From assembly GCA_963782045.1 (NCBI GenBank), contig CAWAIR010000006.1, forward strand, positions 613,949-677,948: DNA of 64,000 bases. The letters run 5' to 3'. The position numbers and the translations under genes were made by a program. The notes under the pieces were generated by a model. It saw nothing but the letters and a program-made list of their open reading frames with translations. It was not told where the DNA came from and ran no database searches. Numbering within the stretch: position 1 is the first letter of the stretch; each line of letters starts with the position of its first letter. This document shows positions 17,605 through 27,715 of the stretch, one piece after another. The DNA is from CAVSRC01 sp963782045. Its GTDB lineage: Bacteria; Pseudomonadota; Alphaproteobacteria; Rhizobiales; Kaistiaceae.

Positions 17605-18719
17605 TGGGTGCTGTCCTTACTGCGGAAGAAGGAGAGGCGGCCGTAGAAGGTGTCGGATACGAGCAGCACCACGAACATCAGGCCCTGCAGCACGCTGACC
17701 GTTGCGTCGGGCATGTCCATGCGCCGCTGGATGAGGCCGCCGGCCGCCTCGATGCCGCCGAGGAAGATCGCCACCGGGATGATGGCGAGCGGGTTCTGCT
17801 TGGCGAGGAAGGCGACCAGGATGCCGGTGAAGCCGTAGCCGGCGGCGATCGAGGCGTTGGCGCGCCCTTGCACGGCGGCGACCTCGAAGAAGCCGGCGAG
17901 GCCGGCGCAGGCGCCGGCGATGGCGCAGGAGATAACGACCAGCCGGCCGACCGGCAGGCCCTGTGCCCGTGCCGCGCGGACGTTGCCGCCGGTGATGCGC
18001 GCGGCGAAGCCGAACTTGGTGCGGTTCATCAGCACCCACAGCGCGATCGCCAGCAGGATGCCGACGACCAGGCCCCAGTGGACCTCGGTGCCGGGAATGT
18101 GGCCGACCATGTTGGCGTCGCCGATCGGCTTGGTCGACGGCTTGTTGGGATTGGTCGGGTCGCGCAGCGCGCCATCGACGAAGAAGTTCATGACGGCGAC
18201 GGCGATGTAATAGAGCAGCAGGCTGGCGATGGTCTCGTTGACGCCGCGATAGTGGCGGAGAACGCCGACGAAGCCGATCCAGATGCCGCCGGCAAGCACC
18301 GCGGCGAGCACCATGATCGGCATCACCAGCACCGGCGGCGCCCAGCTTAGGAAGGGGATCGCGGCGGCGGCGGCGGAGAAGCCGCCGAGCACAAAGGCGC
18401 CTTCGCCGCCGATGATCACCATGCCGAGGCGGGCGGGAACGGCGACGCAGAGTGCCGTCAGGATCAGCGGTGACGCGCGGACCAGCGTGTTCTGCCAGGA
18501 GAACGAGGTGCCGAAGCCGCCGCGCCAGAGAAGCGCGAAGAACTCGAGCGGCGACTTGCCCAGCAGGATCAGGAAGATCGAGAAGAGCACCGCGGCGACG
18601 AGCACGGCGAGTGCCGGGATGACCACCGCCTCGGCCGAGCGCGCGATGCGCCCGAAGATGTCGGCAGCGGGAGCGATGCCGGGCGGGGCTTCGATTTCGG
18701 TCGGCGTGGTCGCGGTCAC
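17601..18719 (-). CDS. ABC transporter permease (BMP type, YufP-like)
   Basis: This is the 372-residue partner permease. It has a long cytoplasmic N-terminus, then transmembrane segments, the motif VIIGGEGAFVLGGFSAA, a periplasmic loop around FFVDGALRDPTNPNK, and the coupling helix FGFAARITGGNVRAARAQGLPVG. I chose the GTG at 18719 (VTATTPTEIEAPPG): no ATG precedes the conserved part in this frame without running into the hairpin, and a frame upstream to 18836 would read through it. A strong hairpin separates it from the binding-protein gene. Confidence 0.85.
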   Translation of the reverse strand: MTATTPTEIEAPPGIAPAADIFGRIARSAEAVVIPALAVLVAAVLFSIFLILLGKSPLEFFALLWRGGFGTSFSWQNTLVRASPLILTALCVAVPARLGMVIIGGEGAFVLGGFSAAAAAIPFLSWAPPVLVMPIMVLAAVLAGGIWIGFVGVLRHYRGVNETIASLLLYYIAVAVMNFFVDGALRDPTNPNKPSTKPIGDANMVGHIPGTEVHWGLVVGILLAIALWVLMNRTKFGFAARITGGNVRAARAQGLPVGRLVVISCAIAGACAGLAGFFEVAAVQGRANASIAAGYGFTGILVAFLAKQNPLAIIPVAIFLGGIEAAGGLIQRRMDMPDATVSVLQGLMFVVLLVSDTFYGRLSFFRSKDSTQ

Positions 18720-18760
18720 GGGATCTTTCGCGCCTCCGGCTGCGGTCGATCGAAGGAAAC

Positions 18761-18795
18761 CGGCGGCCGGGAAGAAGGGAGGCTCCCGGCCGCCG
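18761..18795 (-). terminator. Intergenic hairpin between BMP gene and permease genes
   Basis: There is a perfect 12-base stem, arms 18761-18772 and 18784-18795, with an 11-base loop. It lies in the 94-base gap after the binding-protein gene and before the permease. No T run follows on the reverse strand, so partial termination or protection of the upstream transcript is more likely than complete termination. Confidence 0.65.
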
Positions 18796-18813
18796 CAGCG
18801 AGCAAAGTCAAGC

Positions 18814-19935
18814 TCAGGTGACCGAGCCGACGACACCCTCGGCGAGGAAGCCGATCGAGTCGATCCACGGGTCGTAGGGCGCGTGTTCGGTGCCTGCCGG
18901 AATCACTTCCTTGCCGGTGTTGTCCTTGAGCGGGCCGACGTAATAGGCCTTCTTGGCAGCCATCTCGACCTTGGCCGCGTCGGCGGCCTTGATCGCCTCC
19001 GGCGTCGCGCCGGCGCCGTAGGGCGTGTTCTGGACGTAGTCCTTGTCGTAGCCGCCGGTCAGGAAGTTGGGCAGCTCGCCGCCGGCGGCCAGCGTCTTGG
19101 CGTAGTCGTTGTAGATCGTCGACCACTTGTACTCGGCGCCGGTGATGAAGCCCTTGGGGGCGAGCGGCGCCTGGGAGGCGTTGTGGCCGCAGGTCTTCAC
19201 GCCGCGGCTCTCGGCGGTCTGGATGACCACCTTGGGGCTGTCGACGTGGCAGGTGATGACGTCGCAGCCGGCGTCGACGAGCGCGTTGGTGGCCTCGGCC
19301 TCGCGAACCGGCAGCGACCATTCGCCGGTGAAGATGACCTGGACGGTGGCGTTGGGATTGGTCTTGCGGGCGCCGAGCAGCACCGAGTTGATGTTGGAGA
19401 GCACCGAGGAGATCGGCTTGGCGGCGACGAAGCCGATCTTGTTGGTCTTGGTGCAGAGGCCGGCGGCGACGCCGTCGATATAGTGGGCCTGGTCGAGATA
19501 GCCGAAATAGCTGCCGGCGTTCTTCGGGTCCTTGTCCTTGTTCCACAAGGGCGCGGCGTGGCGGAACTGGACGTCCGGATACTTCTTGGCCATGTCGACC
19601 ACGAAGGGCGTGTAGTAGCCGAAGGATGTGGCCAGGATCAGCCCGGCTCCGTCGAGCTGGATCATCGATTCCATGGTCTTGGAGACGGCGTCGGTCTCCG
19701 GCACGTTCTCTTCCTCGACGACGGTGACGCCGGGCACCTTCTTCAGCGCTTCGGCGGCAACGGCATGGGCCTGGTTCCAGCCGTAGTCGTCGCGTGAGCC
19801 GACATAGACGATGCCGACGGTCAGGTCGCCGGCGCGGGCCAGGCGCACCGGCATGATGCCGGAGGTGATCCCCAAGGCTCCGAGGGCGGCGCCCCCCTTG
19901 AGCAGCTTGCGGCGCGAGAGAATGAAGTGAGACAT
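18814..19935 (-). CDS. BMP family ABC transporter substrate-binding protein
   Basis: This 373-residue binding protein of the Bmp/PnrA family begins MSHFILSRRKLLKGG. That twin-arginine export motif is followed by a hydrophobic stretch and probable cleavage near ARA-GDL, so Tat export is likely. Family features are VGIVYVGSRDDYGWNQAH, VVEEENVPETDAVSKTMESM, the GLILATSFGYYTPF segment and CDVITCHVDSPKVVIQTAESRG. It is the first gene of the ten-gene operon and defines the transported compound, possibly biuret or another ureide. A palindrome at 20189-20198 lies about 250 bases before its start codon. Confidence 0.9.
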   Translation of the reverse strand: MSHFILSRRKLLKGGAALGALGITSGIMPVRLARAGDLTVGIVYVGSRDDYGWNQAHAVAAEALKKVPGVTVVEEENVPETDAVSKTMESMIQLDGAGLILATSFGYYTPFVVDMAKKYPDVQFRHAAPLWNKDKDPKNAGSYFGYLDQAHYIDGVAAGLCTKTNKIGFVAAKPISSVLSNINSVLLGARKTNPNATVQVIFTGEWSLPVREAEATNALVDAGCDVITCHVDSPKVVIQTAESRGVKTCGHNASQAPLAPKGFITGAEYKWSTIYNDYAKTLAAGGELPNFLTGGYDKDYVQNTPYGAGATPEAIKAADAAKVEMAAKKAYYVGPLKDNTGKEVIPAGTEHAPYDPWIDSIGFLAEGVVGSVT

Positions 19936-20188
19936 CCGGAAACCCCCTGAGAGAGACACGAGCACGTGGAGGGACGCCTGTCGTCCGCTCCGCCATGCCC
20001 ACTCTTCGCAACGGGCGTGCCAAACGCTGCTGCGGTGCGGCATAGGCAGCGTCGGCACCGTTCGCCGCGCCGCGATTCGCAAGCGATGACGGATGCTTAG
20101 GTGCGCGGATCGGCTGGGCCGTGGGCTGCGGCCCGGCGCCACGCGGCCGCTACCGCGGGCCGGGTTTGCGGCAACCGGGCTGTCGGTA

Positions 20189-20198
20189 TTGTATGCAA
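20189..20198. promoter_or_regulatory. Candidate GntR operator upstream of the BMP/biuret operon
   Basis: TTGTATGCAA differs by one base from the perfect palindrome TTGTATACAA in front of atzF. It lies in the 285-base gap 19936-20220 between the GntR gene end and the BMP gene start, in which I see no gene. It would allow the adjacent GntR protein to control both the importer/hydrolase operon and atzF. Confidence 0.45.
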
Positions 20199-20220
20199 CA
20201 ACGAAATGCTTGCTGAAAAT

Positions 20221-20985
20221 TCAGGCGGCCGGAAATTCTGCCTGCCTGGGCGGCGGACGGAATTCCGCCGCTGCTTCCCCTTCCTCGGGGGATGTCGCCG
20301 CTGCACCGCCGTGGCGCGCCGCTTCGCCGGCCACCGCGCCAACCGCGGCGCGGACGACGATGATATGGGCGCGCATCTCGGTTGCGGCGCTGTTGGCGTC
20401 GCCGCGCTGGATCGCGGTCACCACCGCGTCGTGCTCGGCATGGGATTTCGCCAGGCGGCCCAGCGTCTCGAACTGCGCCCGGCGGAAGGGAGCGCAGCGC
20501 GTGCGCACGGAAATCGCCAGTTCGGCCAGAAATTCGTTGTGGGCACCGCGGTAGATCGCCTCGTGGAAGCGGTTGTTGAATTCGACATAGGCTTCGCGGT
20601 TTCCGGCGGAGACGAGCCGCGCGCCTTCGGCCTGCAGGGCGAGCAAGTGGCGGCGCTCGGCCGCCGTCATGGTGATGGCTGACCAGCGCGAACATAACGC
20701 CTCGAGCTCGGCCATGACCGCGAACATCTCGTCGAGCTGGCGGTCGGAGAGGTCGGCGACCACGGTGCCGCGCCGGGCCCGGGTGTCGACCAGTCCGATC
20801 GCGTCGAGCTGGCGGATGGCCTCGCGGATCGGCGTGCGCGACACGCCGAAGGCCGCCGCGATCGAGGTCTCGTCGAGGGCCGTGCCAGGCGCCAGGCGGC
20901 CGTGGACGATGTCGTCGGCAATCGCCTGCTGGATTTGTCGGGCCTTGGTCGGCGGTGCCATCTCTGCTTCGGTCAATTTGCTCAT
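20221..20985 (-). CDS. GntR family transcriptional regulator (FCD/FadR subfamily)
   Basis: This 254-residue regulator has a winged helix at residues 15-75: IQQAIADDIVHGRLAPGTALDE, then AAFGVSRTPIREAIRQL and TRARRGTVVADLS. An FCD ligand-binding domain follows, with its metal-site histidines in FNNRFHEAIYRGAHNEF and SHAEHDAVVTAIQRGD. The C-terminal tail is rich in Ala, Glu and Pro and looks disordered. It lies just upstream of the ten-gene operon in the same direction and is the obvious controller of that operon and of atzF through the TTGTATRCAA sites. The effector is likely a pathway intermediate. Confidence 0.88.
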   Translation of the reverse strand: MSKLTEAEMAPPTKARQIQQAIADDIVHGRLAPGTALDETSIAAAFGVSRTPIREAIRQLDAIGLVDTRARRGTVVADLSDRQLDEMFAVMAELEALCSRWSAITMTAAERRHLLALQAEGARLVSAGNREAYVEFNNRFHEAIYRGAHNEFLAELAISVRTRCAPFRRAQFETLGRLAKSHAEHDAVVTAIQRGDANSAATEMRAHIIVVRAAVGAVAGEAARHGGAAATSPEEGEAAAEFRPPPRQAEFPAA

Positions 20986-21052
20986 GCGGCGGAGAATGCT
21001 GGCAAATCATAGGCCAGGTCCAGCCACAGGCGAAACTGCTGGCCGTCGCCGG

Positions 21053-21789
<737 letters not shown>

Positions 21790-21793
<4 letters not shown>

Positions 21794-22545
21794 GTCCGCC
21801 GCGTCCCGAGATAGGCCTCGATCACCTTCGGATTCTCGAAGACGGTGGTGGTGTCGCCCTCGGCGATCGGCTTGCCGTGGTGCAGAACCAGCACGCGGTC
21901 GGCGAGGCTGCGCACCGCCTTCATGATGTGCTCGATGATGAGGATGGTGATGCCGCGTTCGCGAATCTGGCGGACGACGTTGACGACCTCCTCGACCTCG
22001 ACCGCATTGAGGCCGGCCATCACCTCGTCGAGCAGCAGCAGCTTCGGCCTGAGCGCCAGCGCCTTGGCAAGCTCCAGCCGCTTGCGGTCCGGTCCGCTGA
22101 GCGCCCCCGCCTTCTGGTCGGCGCGGCTGCCGAGGCCGACGAAGCTCAGCCGCTCGCGCGCCTGCTCGCGGGCCGCGCGCATCGAGCGTTCGCCCCCGGC
22201 GAAGCCGAACAGGGCGCCGACGGCGACGTTGTCGAGCGCCGTCAGGCCGGGGAAGGGCTTCATCACCTGGAAGGTGCGCGCGATGCCGAGATGGGCCCGG
22301 CGGTGGGGCAACAGGCCGCCGATCTCGCTGCCTTCGAAGATCATCTCGCCCTCGTCGGCGGTCAGCGTGCCGCTGATGATGTTGACCAGCGTCGTCTTGC
22401 CGGCACCGTTGGGGCCGATCACCGCCAGGATCTCGCCGGGCGCGAGGGTGAAGCTTACCGCGTCGACGGAAACCAGGCCGGCGAAGCGCTTGGTCAGGTT
22501 GCGCGCCTGGAGGACGGGTGTCGCGGCGGCGTCGGCGGCGCTCAT
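21790..22545 (-). CDS. Branched-chain amino acid/amide ABC transporter ATPase (LivG type)
   Basis: This 251-residue partner ATPase starts at ATG 22545 (MSAADAAATPVLQ), overlapping the end of the LivM-like gene by four bases. It shows Walker A GPNGAGKTTLVNIISG, the LivG-typical GIARTFQVMKPFPGLTALDNV, Walker B LLLLDEVMAGLN, and EGDTTTVFENPKVIEAYLG at the end. The signature is LSGPDRKRLELAKAL, with Pro-Asp replacing the second Gly-Gln, as is common in LivG relatives. Confidence 0.88.
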
Positions 22546-23492
22546 AGCCGGTTCAGCCGAACGTTGTGGAGGAGGTAGCCGAGCCCCTTGCTGCGGATGC
22601 CGGGCAGCGCGTCGGCGAGACCGCGCGGCATGAAGATGACCGAGAAGACGATCACCAGCCCGAAAAGCAGCGCGGCCGCGGTCGAGATCCAGTTGGCCAG
22701 CAGCTCGTAGATCGCCGACAGCGCGAAGGCGCCGAGAACCGGGCCGAACACGGTGCCCGGTCCGCCGAACATGGCCATGATGACCATGCGCACGTTGAGC
22801 GTCAGGTCGAAGGCGCTCGCCGGATCGATGAAGGTGATCCAGTAGGCGTTGATGCCGCCGGCGATGGCCGTGAACAGCGCCGAGAGCACCAGCGCCATGG
22901 TCTTGTAGAGCGTGGTGTTGACGCCCATCGAGGCGGCGGCGTCCTCGTCCTCGCGGATGGCGATCAGCCCGGCGCCGAAGCGGCTCTGGGAAATCCAGGC
23001 GACGGTGAGCACGCAGGCGACCAGCAGCGCCAGCGCCAGCTCGTAGAACATGTTGTCGGCGCGGGTCAGCGGCAGCACCAGTCCCGTATTGGCGCCGGCG
23101 ATGTCGAGATTGGCGATGATCGCCTGCATGGCCGCCGAGACGCCGAGGGTGGCGATGGCGAAGTAGTGTCCCTGCAGGCGCAGCACCGGCAGGCCGATGA
23201 GCAGCGCGCAGAGCATGGCCAGCGCCGCGCCGAAAGCGAGGCCGACGCCGAAGGGCAGGCCGAACTGGACCATGGCGATGGCGGTGCCGTAGGTGCCGAG
23301 TCCGTAGAAGACCGAGTTGCCGAAGGAGGGGTAGCCGGTGAAGCCGCCGATGATGTTCCAGGATTGCGCCAGCGTGGCGAAGAGCAGCGCGTTGATGCCG
23401 TACTGGATGAGCACGGCATCGCCCAACAGCGGCGCCAGGGCGAGCAGGGCCGCGCCGAGGAGCGCGGTGATCCACACCCACGGGCGCATCAC
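22542..23492 (-). CDS. Branched-chain amino acid/amide ABC transporter permease (LivM type)
   Basis: This 316-residue membrane protein has the LivM landmarks: NIIGGFTGYPSFGNSVFYGLGTYG near the N-terminus, LRLQGHYFAIATLG, and the coupling segment RFGAGLIAIREDEDAAASMGVNTTLYK. The start may be GTG 23492 or the ATG three bases later, which overlaps the LivH-like stop (TGATG). It forms the permease dimer with the LivH-like protein. Confidence 0.88.
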   Translation of the reverse strand: MMRPWVWITALLGAALLALAPLLGDAVLIQYGINALLFATLAQSWNIIGGFTGYPSFGNSVFYGLGTYGTAIAMVQFGLPFGVGLAFGAALAMLCALLIGLPVLRLQGHYFAIATLGVSAAMQAIIANLDIAGANTGLVLPLTRADNMFYELALALLVACVLTVAWISQSRFGAGLIAIREDEDAAASMGVNTTLYKTMALVLSALFTAIAGGINAYWITFIDPASAFDLTLNVRMVIMAMFGGPGTVFGPVLGAFALSAIYELLANWISTAAALLFGLVIVFSVIFMPRGLADALPGIRSKGLGYLLHNVRLNRL

Positions 23493-24346
23493 GCCGACCT
23501 CAGGGCGCGGGCCGGGCGCAGCACCAGGATGACGACCAGCAGGCCGAAGCTGATGACGTCGGAAAAGGTCGGGCCGAGATAGAGGGAGGCCAGCGATTCG
23601 GCGATGCCGATGGCGAGCCCGGCGAGGATGACGGCAAACGGATTGTCGAGGCCGCCGATCACGGCGATGACGAACGACTTGGCGGTCAGGCTGACGCCGA
23701 CATAGGGCGTCAAATGCGCGATCAGCCCGTAAAGGCCGCCGGCCGCACCGGCAAGTGCGGCGCCGATGCCGAAGGTGAGCGCATAGACCTGGCGCGGGTT
23801 GACGCCATAGAGCCGCGCCGCGGTCAGGTTCTGCGCGGTGGCGCGGATGGCGCGGCCGAGCGGCAGGCGGACGAGAAGGAACCAGAGCGCAGCGGCCAGA
23901 ATCCAGGCGATGGCGAAGGCGGCCAGACGCGCCAGCGGAATGGTGACGCCGAGAACGGTGACGTTGGCGCCGGCCCAGCTCGGATTGATCGTGCGGAAGT
24001 CGGCGCTGAAGGCGAGCAGAGCGAGGTAGGTGAGCACCACGTCGAGGCCGAAGGTGATGAGCAGCGTGTTGAGCTGCGCCGAGCGGATGATCTGGTTGAG
24101 GATGGTGATCTGAACCAGATAGCCGAAGCCGAACATGATCAGCATGGCGAAGGGCAGGGCGACGATCGGGTCGAGGCCGGTGAGCGTGAACAGATAGTAG
24201 GTGGCGTAGCCGCCCAGCATGATGAAGGCGCCGTGGGCGAGGTTGACGATGTTGAGAACCCCCCAGACCAGCGCCATGCCGAGCGCCATCAGGCCGTAGA
24301 GGCCGCCGAGCAGGATGCCGTTGGCGATGATCTGGGCGAGCAGCAA
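23489..24346 (-). CDS. Branched-chain amino acid/amide ABC transporter permease (LivH type)
   Basis: This 285-residue membrane protein shows the LivH pattern LLAQIIANGILLGGLYGLMALG, then VWGVLNIVNLAHGAFIMLGGY and the coupling helix RAIRATAQNLTAARLYGVNPRQVY. The start is a TTG at 24346, supported by GGGAGG at a good distance and by the conserved N-terminus. It follows the binding-protein gene across a 72-base gap that holds a hairpin. Confidence 0.88.
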   Translation of the reverse strand: MLLAQIIANGILLGGLYGLMALGMALVWGVLNIVNLAHGAFIMLGGYATYYLFTLTGLDPIVALPFAMLIMFGFGYLVQITILNQIIRSAQLNTLLITFGLDVVLTYLALLAFSADFRTINPSWAGANVTVLGVTIPLARLAAFAIAWILAAALWFLLVRLPLGRAIRATAQNLTAARLYGVNPRQVYALTFGIGAALAGAAGGLYGLIAHLTPYVGVSLTAKSFVIAVIGGLDNPFAVILAGLAIGIAESLASLYLGPTFSDVISFGLLVVILVLRPARALRSA

Positions 24347-24365
24347 GGGACGAACCTCCCGCAGG

Positions 24366-24392
24366 CGCCCGCCGCCGCGACGGCGACGGGCG
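24366..24392 (-). terminator. Intergenic hairpin between LivK-like and LivH-like genes
   Basis: Arms 24366-24377 and 24381-24392 pair over 12 positions with one mismatch, and only 3 bases lie between them. It sits between the binding-protein stop (24419) and the permease start (24346). It probably causes partial termination or stabilises the upstream message, as suggested for the two similar hairpins in this window. Confidence 0.55.
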
Positions 24393-24418
24393 ATCCCGGG
24401 ATCAGATCATGATTCGCC

Positions 24419-25627
24419 TCACTTGCGCGCGTTCCAGGCCGGCGTCGGGTACATCGGCTTGGTGAGGAAGTCGGTCGTGTAGACCGGCACGACCTTGCCG
24501 TCCTGGATCTGGATGACGACCTGCGGCAGCACGATCTGCCCGTTGTCGCCGTATTTGACGTTGGCGTAGAGGCTGTTGAAGCTGACCGAGGCGATCGCAT
24601 CGCGCACCTTGGCGGGGTCGAGCGAGCCGGCCTTGGCGATGGCCACGGCATAGGTCTCGACATCGGCGGCGCCGGAGGCGGCGTGGTAATCCGGGTCGGC
24701 GTCGAACTTGGCCTTGTAGGTCTTGGCGAACTCGGCGGCGTTGCCGAACCACTGGTCGGTCAGGTGTTCGTCGGGCAGCCAGGTGGTCATGCCGTAGGCG
24801 TAGTTGGCGTCGTTGCCGAGCGACTTGCGGAAATCGGCGGTGGGCACGCCGACGGTCAGTCCATAGAGCTTGGAATTGACGTCGAGGCTCTTCATCTGGC
24901 GGATGAAGTTGAGCGCATCGGTCTCATGGCCGGTCCACAGGATCACGTCCGGATTCTTCGACTTGATGACCGCCAGGATCGAGGAGAACTCGCCGTTGCC
25001 GTCGGCGAACTTCTCGTCGACCGTGAGGTCGATTCCGGCCTTCTTGAGCAGGTCGCGGGTGCCCTTGGCGACGGAGACGTCGAAGCTGTCGTCGGCGGCG
25101 ACCAGCGCCGCGCTCGCGGGCTTGGGGTCGAGCTTGCCGAGCATGTCGATGGTGCTGGCGTAGTAGTCGCCGGCGGCGGGCAGCGTGCCGAAGATGTACT
25201 TGTAGCCGCGCGAGAAGATCTGGCCGGAGGCGCCACCGCCTTCCACCATGGGCACCTGGTATTTCTCGGCCACCGAGCTGGTGTCGAGCACATAGTTGCT
25301 GGCGAACGGTCCGAGCAGGAAGTTCACCTTGTCGGAGGTGACCAGCTGCGTGTACTGGCGCACGGCCAGGCTCGGATCGGACTGGTTGTCGTAGAGCTTG
25401 AGCGCCAGCGTGTAGGTCTTGTCGCCGACCTTGACGCCGCCCTTGGCGTTGATGGTGTCGACGGCGAGCTGGTAGGAGTTGGCGTAGTAACGTCCGGTAT
25501 TGGCCTGGCCGCCGGTCTCCTGCACGGAGGCGCCAAGCGTTATGACGTTATCCTGCGCAAGAGCGGCGATCGACGTCGAAAACATTAGCGCCGAGACGGC
25601 GCCGAGCAATGCAAATGTCCGACTCAT
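24419..25627 (-). CDS. ABC transporter substrate-binding protein (LivK type)
   Basis: This 402-residue periplasmic type I binding protein has a signal peptide (MSRTFALLGAVSALMFSTSI, cleaved near ALA-QDN). The mature chain shows ITLGASVQETGGQANTGRYYANSYQLAVD, LLGPFASNYVLDTSSVAEKY and the VPMVEGGGASGQIFSRGYKY segment, characteristic of amino-acid/amide-binding proteins. ATG 25627 is preceded by GGGAGGG. It is the first gene of the Liv-type operon. The ligand is not decided; amides, ureides or branched amino acids are possible. Confidence 0.88.
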   Translation of the reverse strand: MSRTFALLGAVSALMFSTSIAALAQDNVITLGASVQETGGQANTGRYYANSYQLAVDTINAKGGVKVGDKTYTLALKLYDNQSDPSLAVRQYTQLVTSDKVNFLLGPFASNYVLDTSSVAEKYQVPMVEGGGASGQIFSRGYKYIFGTLPAAGDYYASTIDMLGKLDPKPASAALVAADDSFDVSVAKGTRDLLKKAGIDLTVDEKFADGNGEFSSILAVIKSKNPDVILWTGHETDALNFIRQMKSLDVNSKLYGLTVGVPTADFRKSLGNDANYAYGMTTWLPDEHLTDQWFGNAAEFAKTYKAKFDADPDYHAASGAADVETYAVAIAKAGSLDPAKVRDAIASVSFNSLYANVKYGDNGQIVLPQVVIQIQDGKVVPVYTTDFLTKPMYPTPAWNARK

Positions 25628-25959
25628 GATTTCTTCCCTCCCAATAAGTAACGATAGGCGCAACGGCCGCCCCGTTACGTTCAACGCCCGGTGTCATTGC
25701 ACATTCCCCCTTGGTGGCCACAACAACACAGAGATCGTTTGGTGTCCACCGATCCGGCGGAGAGGCGCGCCGCGCGCGACCGGTGCGCGTTGAGCCGGAT
25801 CAAATGCCGCCCCCCGCGGTGCGATACGATTGCCAGCGAGGGGAGATCCGATTTGCCGCGCCGCGTCCGCGGGCGCCCGACGAACGGCCATATGGCCATC
25901 GCCGGGCGGACCGTGCATTGGTGGTCGCGGTGCAGATAATCCAGAGGACGTGGAAGACC
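25628..25959. other. Divergent intergenic region (LivK-like gene / class II aldolase)
   Basis: This 332-base region carries the promoters of the Liv-type operon (reverse) and of the aldolase gene (forward). A pair of inverted half-sites GTAACG (25648-25653) and CGTTAC (25673-25678), 19 bases apart, lies close to the binding-protein start and may be an operator. I see no convincing gene here; the open frames through it are extensions of neighbouring genes or out-of-frame shadows. Confidence 0.4.
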
Positions 25960-26634
25960 ATGGCGGACAAGGAACTGGCCATTCGGCGGGCGATCACCAA
26001 GGCCAGCATCACGATGAACGCGCACGGCATCAATCAGGGAAGCTCGGGGAACATCAGCGTCCGCTTCGGCAACGGCCTCATCATCACGCCGAGCGGCCTG
26101 CCCTACGAGGATACCGAGCCGGAAGACCTGGCCTTCATGCCGTTCGATGGCGAGTACGGTGCCTGGTCGGGACGCTACGCGCCATCGAGCGAATGGCGCT
26201 TCCACGTCGACATCATGCGGGCGCGGTCCGACATCAATGCGATCGTCCACTGCCACAGCCTCTATGCGACGGTCCTGTCGATCTGCGGCCGCGAAATCCC
26301 GGCCGTGCACTACATGATCGCCATGGCCGGCGGCCCGACGGTGCGCCTGGCGCCCTATGCCACCTACGGCACCAAGGAGCTGTCGGTGAATGCGCTGGCC
26401 GCGCTGGAGGGGCGCAACTGCTGCCTGCTCTCCAATCACGGCACGATCTCGACTGGCGTCGACCTGTATCACACGCTGGTGCTGGCCGAAGAGCTGGAGA
26501 ACCTCGCCAAGCAATACTATCTCGCCCTGCAACTGGGCGGTGCGCGCATCCTGCCCGACGAAGAGATCGCCAACGTCATGGAGCGCACCAAGAACTACTG
26601 GGTCACCAAGGAGCAGCTCGACCAGGCCGTCTGA
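25960..26634 (+). CDS. Class II aldolase/adducin family protein (L-fuculose-phosphate aldolase-like)
   Basis: This 224-residue zinc aldolase would split a deoxy-ketose phosphate such as L-fuculose 1-phosphate into DHAP and lactaldehyde. Zinc ligands are visible in IVHCHSLYAT (His-x-His) and in LLSNHGTIS, and the catalytic Glu is in PSSEWRFHVDIM. The phosphate site lies in QGSSGNISVRFGNG and ITPSGLPYEDTEPED. I chose ATG 25960 (MADKELAIRR). It converges on the LacI gene, and fucI-like and kinase genes follow, which fits an L-fucose pathway. Confidence 0.85.
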   Translation: MADKELAIRRAITKASITMNAHGINQGSSGNISVRFGNGLIITPSGLPYEDTEPEDLAFMPFDGEYGAWSGRYAPSSEWRFHVDIMRARSDINAIVHCHSLYATVLSICGREIPAVHYMIAMAGGPTVRLAPYATYGTKELSVNALAALEGRNCCLLSNHGTISTGVDLYHTLVLAEELENLAKQYYLALQLGGARILPDEEIANVMERTKNYWVTKEQLDQAV

Positions 26635-26656
26635 GCACGGGGGAAGGCCGCCGCGG

Positions 26657-27715
26657 CTAGCGGCCGGTCGCCGGGGCCGGGGATGCCCCGGCGGCAGCCG
26701 ATCCCACGACCGGCGCGGCGCGGGCGCCGCCGCGCCCGATCAATTCACAGGGCACGGTCGTCTGTTCGCCGGCCGGAGCCTCGCCCGACAGCAGCCGGGC
26801 AAAGGCCGCCGCGGCAAGCGCTCTCTCGTCCTGTCGGGCCGAGAAGACCCGGTTGGGGAGGAAATCCAGCGAGTCCTGGTCGTCGAAGGTGCCGATGACC
26901 GTGTCGGGCGGAATGTGGCCGGTCCGCTCCTTCAGGCTCTGCATCGCGCCTTCCAGCACCATCAGCGACGAGCTGACGAAGGACGCCGGCGGGCGCCCGC
27001 CCGCCAGCAGCGCATCCATCATCGCCCTGCCGGCAGCTACGGAGTTCTCCGGCCCGCGCAGGATGAGCTCTTCCGGCGCGGCGATGCCGGCCTCCCGGCA
27101 GGCAACGGCGAAGCCGCGGATGCGGTCGGCGATGCTCGGCAGCTCAGGCTGGCCGCACAGGAAGGCGGTCGAGCGGGCGCCGGTGGCGAGCACCGCCCTG
27201 GTCAGCGCAGTCATCGCCTCGGCGTGGTCGGTCGTCACGGCCGGGTAGCGCGCGCCCGGATAGGCGCGGTCAACCACCACGATCGACATCTTGGCGTTCC
27301 TGCCGACCAGCCTGCCGTAGTTGGGCGCCCGGCACGGGGCGACGATCAGGCCGTCGACGCCGCGCGCCCACAGGGTGTGGACGGCGCGGTCCTCGCGTTC
27401 CGGATCCTCACCCGTCGAGACAGTCAGCAGGACCAGGCCGTTGCTGCGGCAAAGCTCCTCGAGGCCGGCCATCAGGCGGGCGAAGAAGGCGTTGCCGATG
27501 TCGGGGACGATGAGGCCGATCGCGTCCGTCCGCCTGAGCTTGAGCGCGCGGGCGGCGTGATTGATGACGATGCCGTGCTGCTCGATGTATTCCTCGATCG
27601 TGCGCCGGGTCGCCTTGCTGATCCGGTATTTCCCGGACTGGCCGTTGGCGACCAGCCAGACGGTCGTCGCCGAGAAGCCGGTCTCACGCGCAATTTCGCC
27701 GATCGTCTTTGGCAC
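26657..27715 (-). CDS. LacI family transcriptional regulator
   Basis: This 352-residue repressor has an N-terminal helix-turn-helix (KTIGEIARETGFSATTVWLV, then RISKATRRTIEEYI) and a hinge NHAARALKLRRTD. A periplasmic-binding-like sugar domain follows (IGLIVPDIGNAFFARLMAGLE). I chose GTG 27715 because it puts the helix-turn-helix at residue 2; the open frame to 27856 adds non-conserved residues. It is divergent from fucI, and a perfect palindrome lies between them, so it most likely represses fucI and perhaps itself. The inducer would be an L-fucose pathway sugar. Confidence 0.87.
   Translation of the reverse strand: MPKTIGEIARETGFSATTVWLVANGQSGKYRISKATRRTIEEYIEQHGIVINHAARALKLRRTDAIGLIVPDIGNAFFARLMAGLEELCRSNGLVLLTVSTGEDPEREDRAVHTLWARGVDGLIVAPCRAPNYGRLVGRNAKMSIVVVDRAYPGARYPAVTTDHAEAMTALTRAVLATGARSTAFLCGQPELPSIADRIRGFAVACREAGIAAPEELILRGPENSVAAGRAMMDALLAGGRPPASFVSSSLMVLEGAMQSLKERTGHIPPDTVIGTFDDQDSLDFLPNRVFSARQDERALAAAAFARLLSGEAPAGEQTTVPCELIGRGGARAAPVVGSAAAGASPAPATGR

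Noticed and set aside
25648..25678. GTAACG...CGTTAC as a firm operator for the Liv-type operon
   Set aside because: Only six bases pair across a 19-base spacer, with no second copy that I could find. It is noted only in the intergenic entry.
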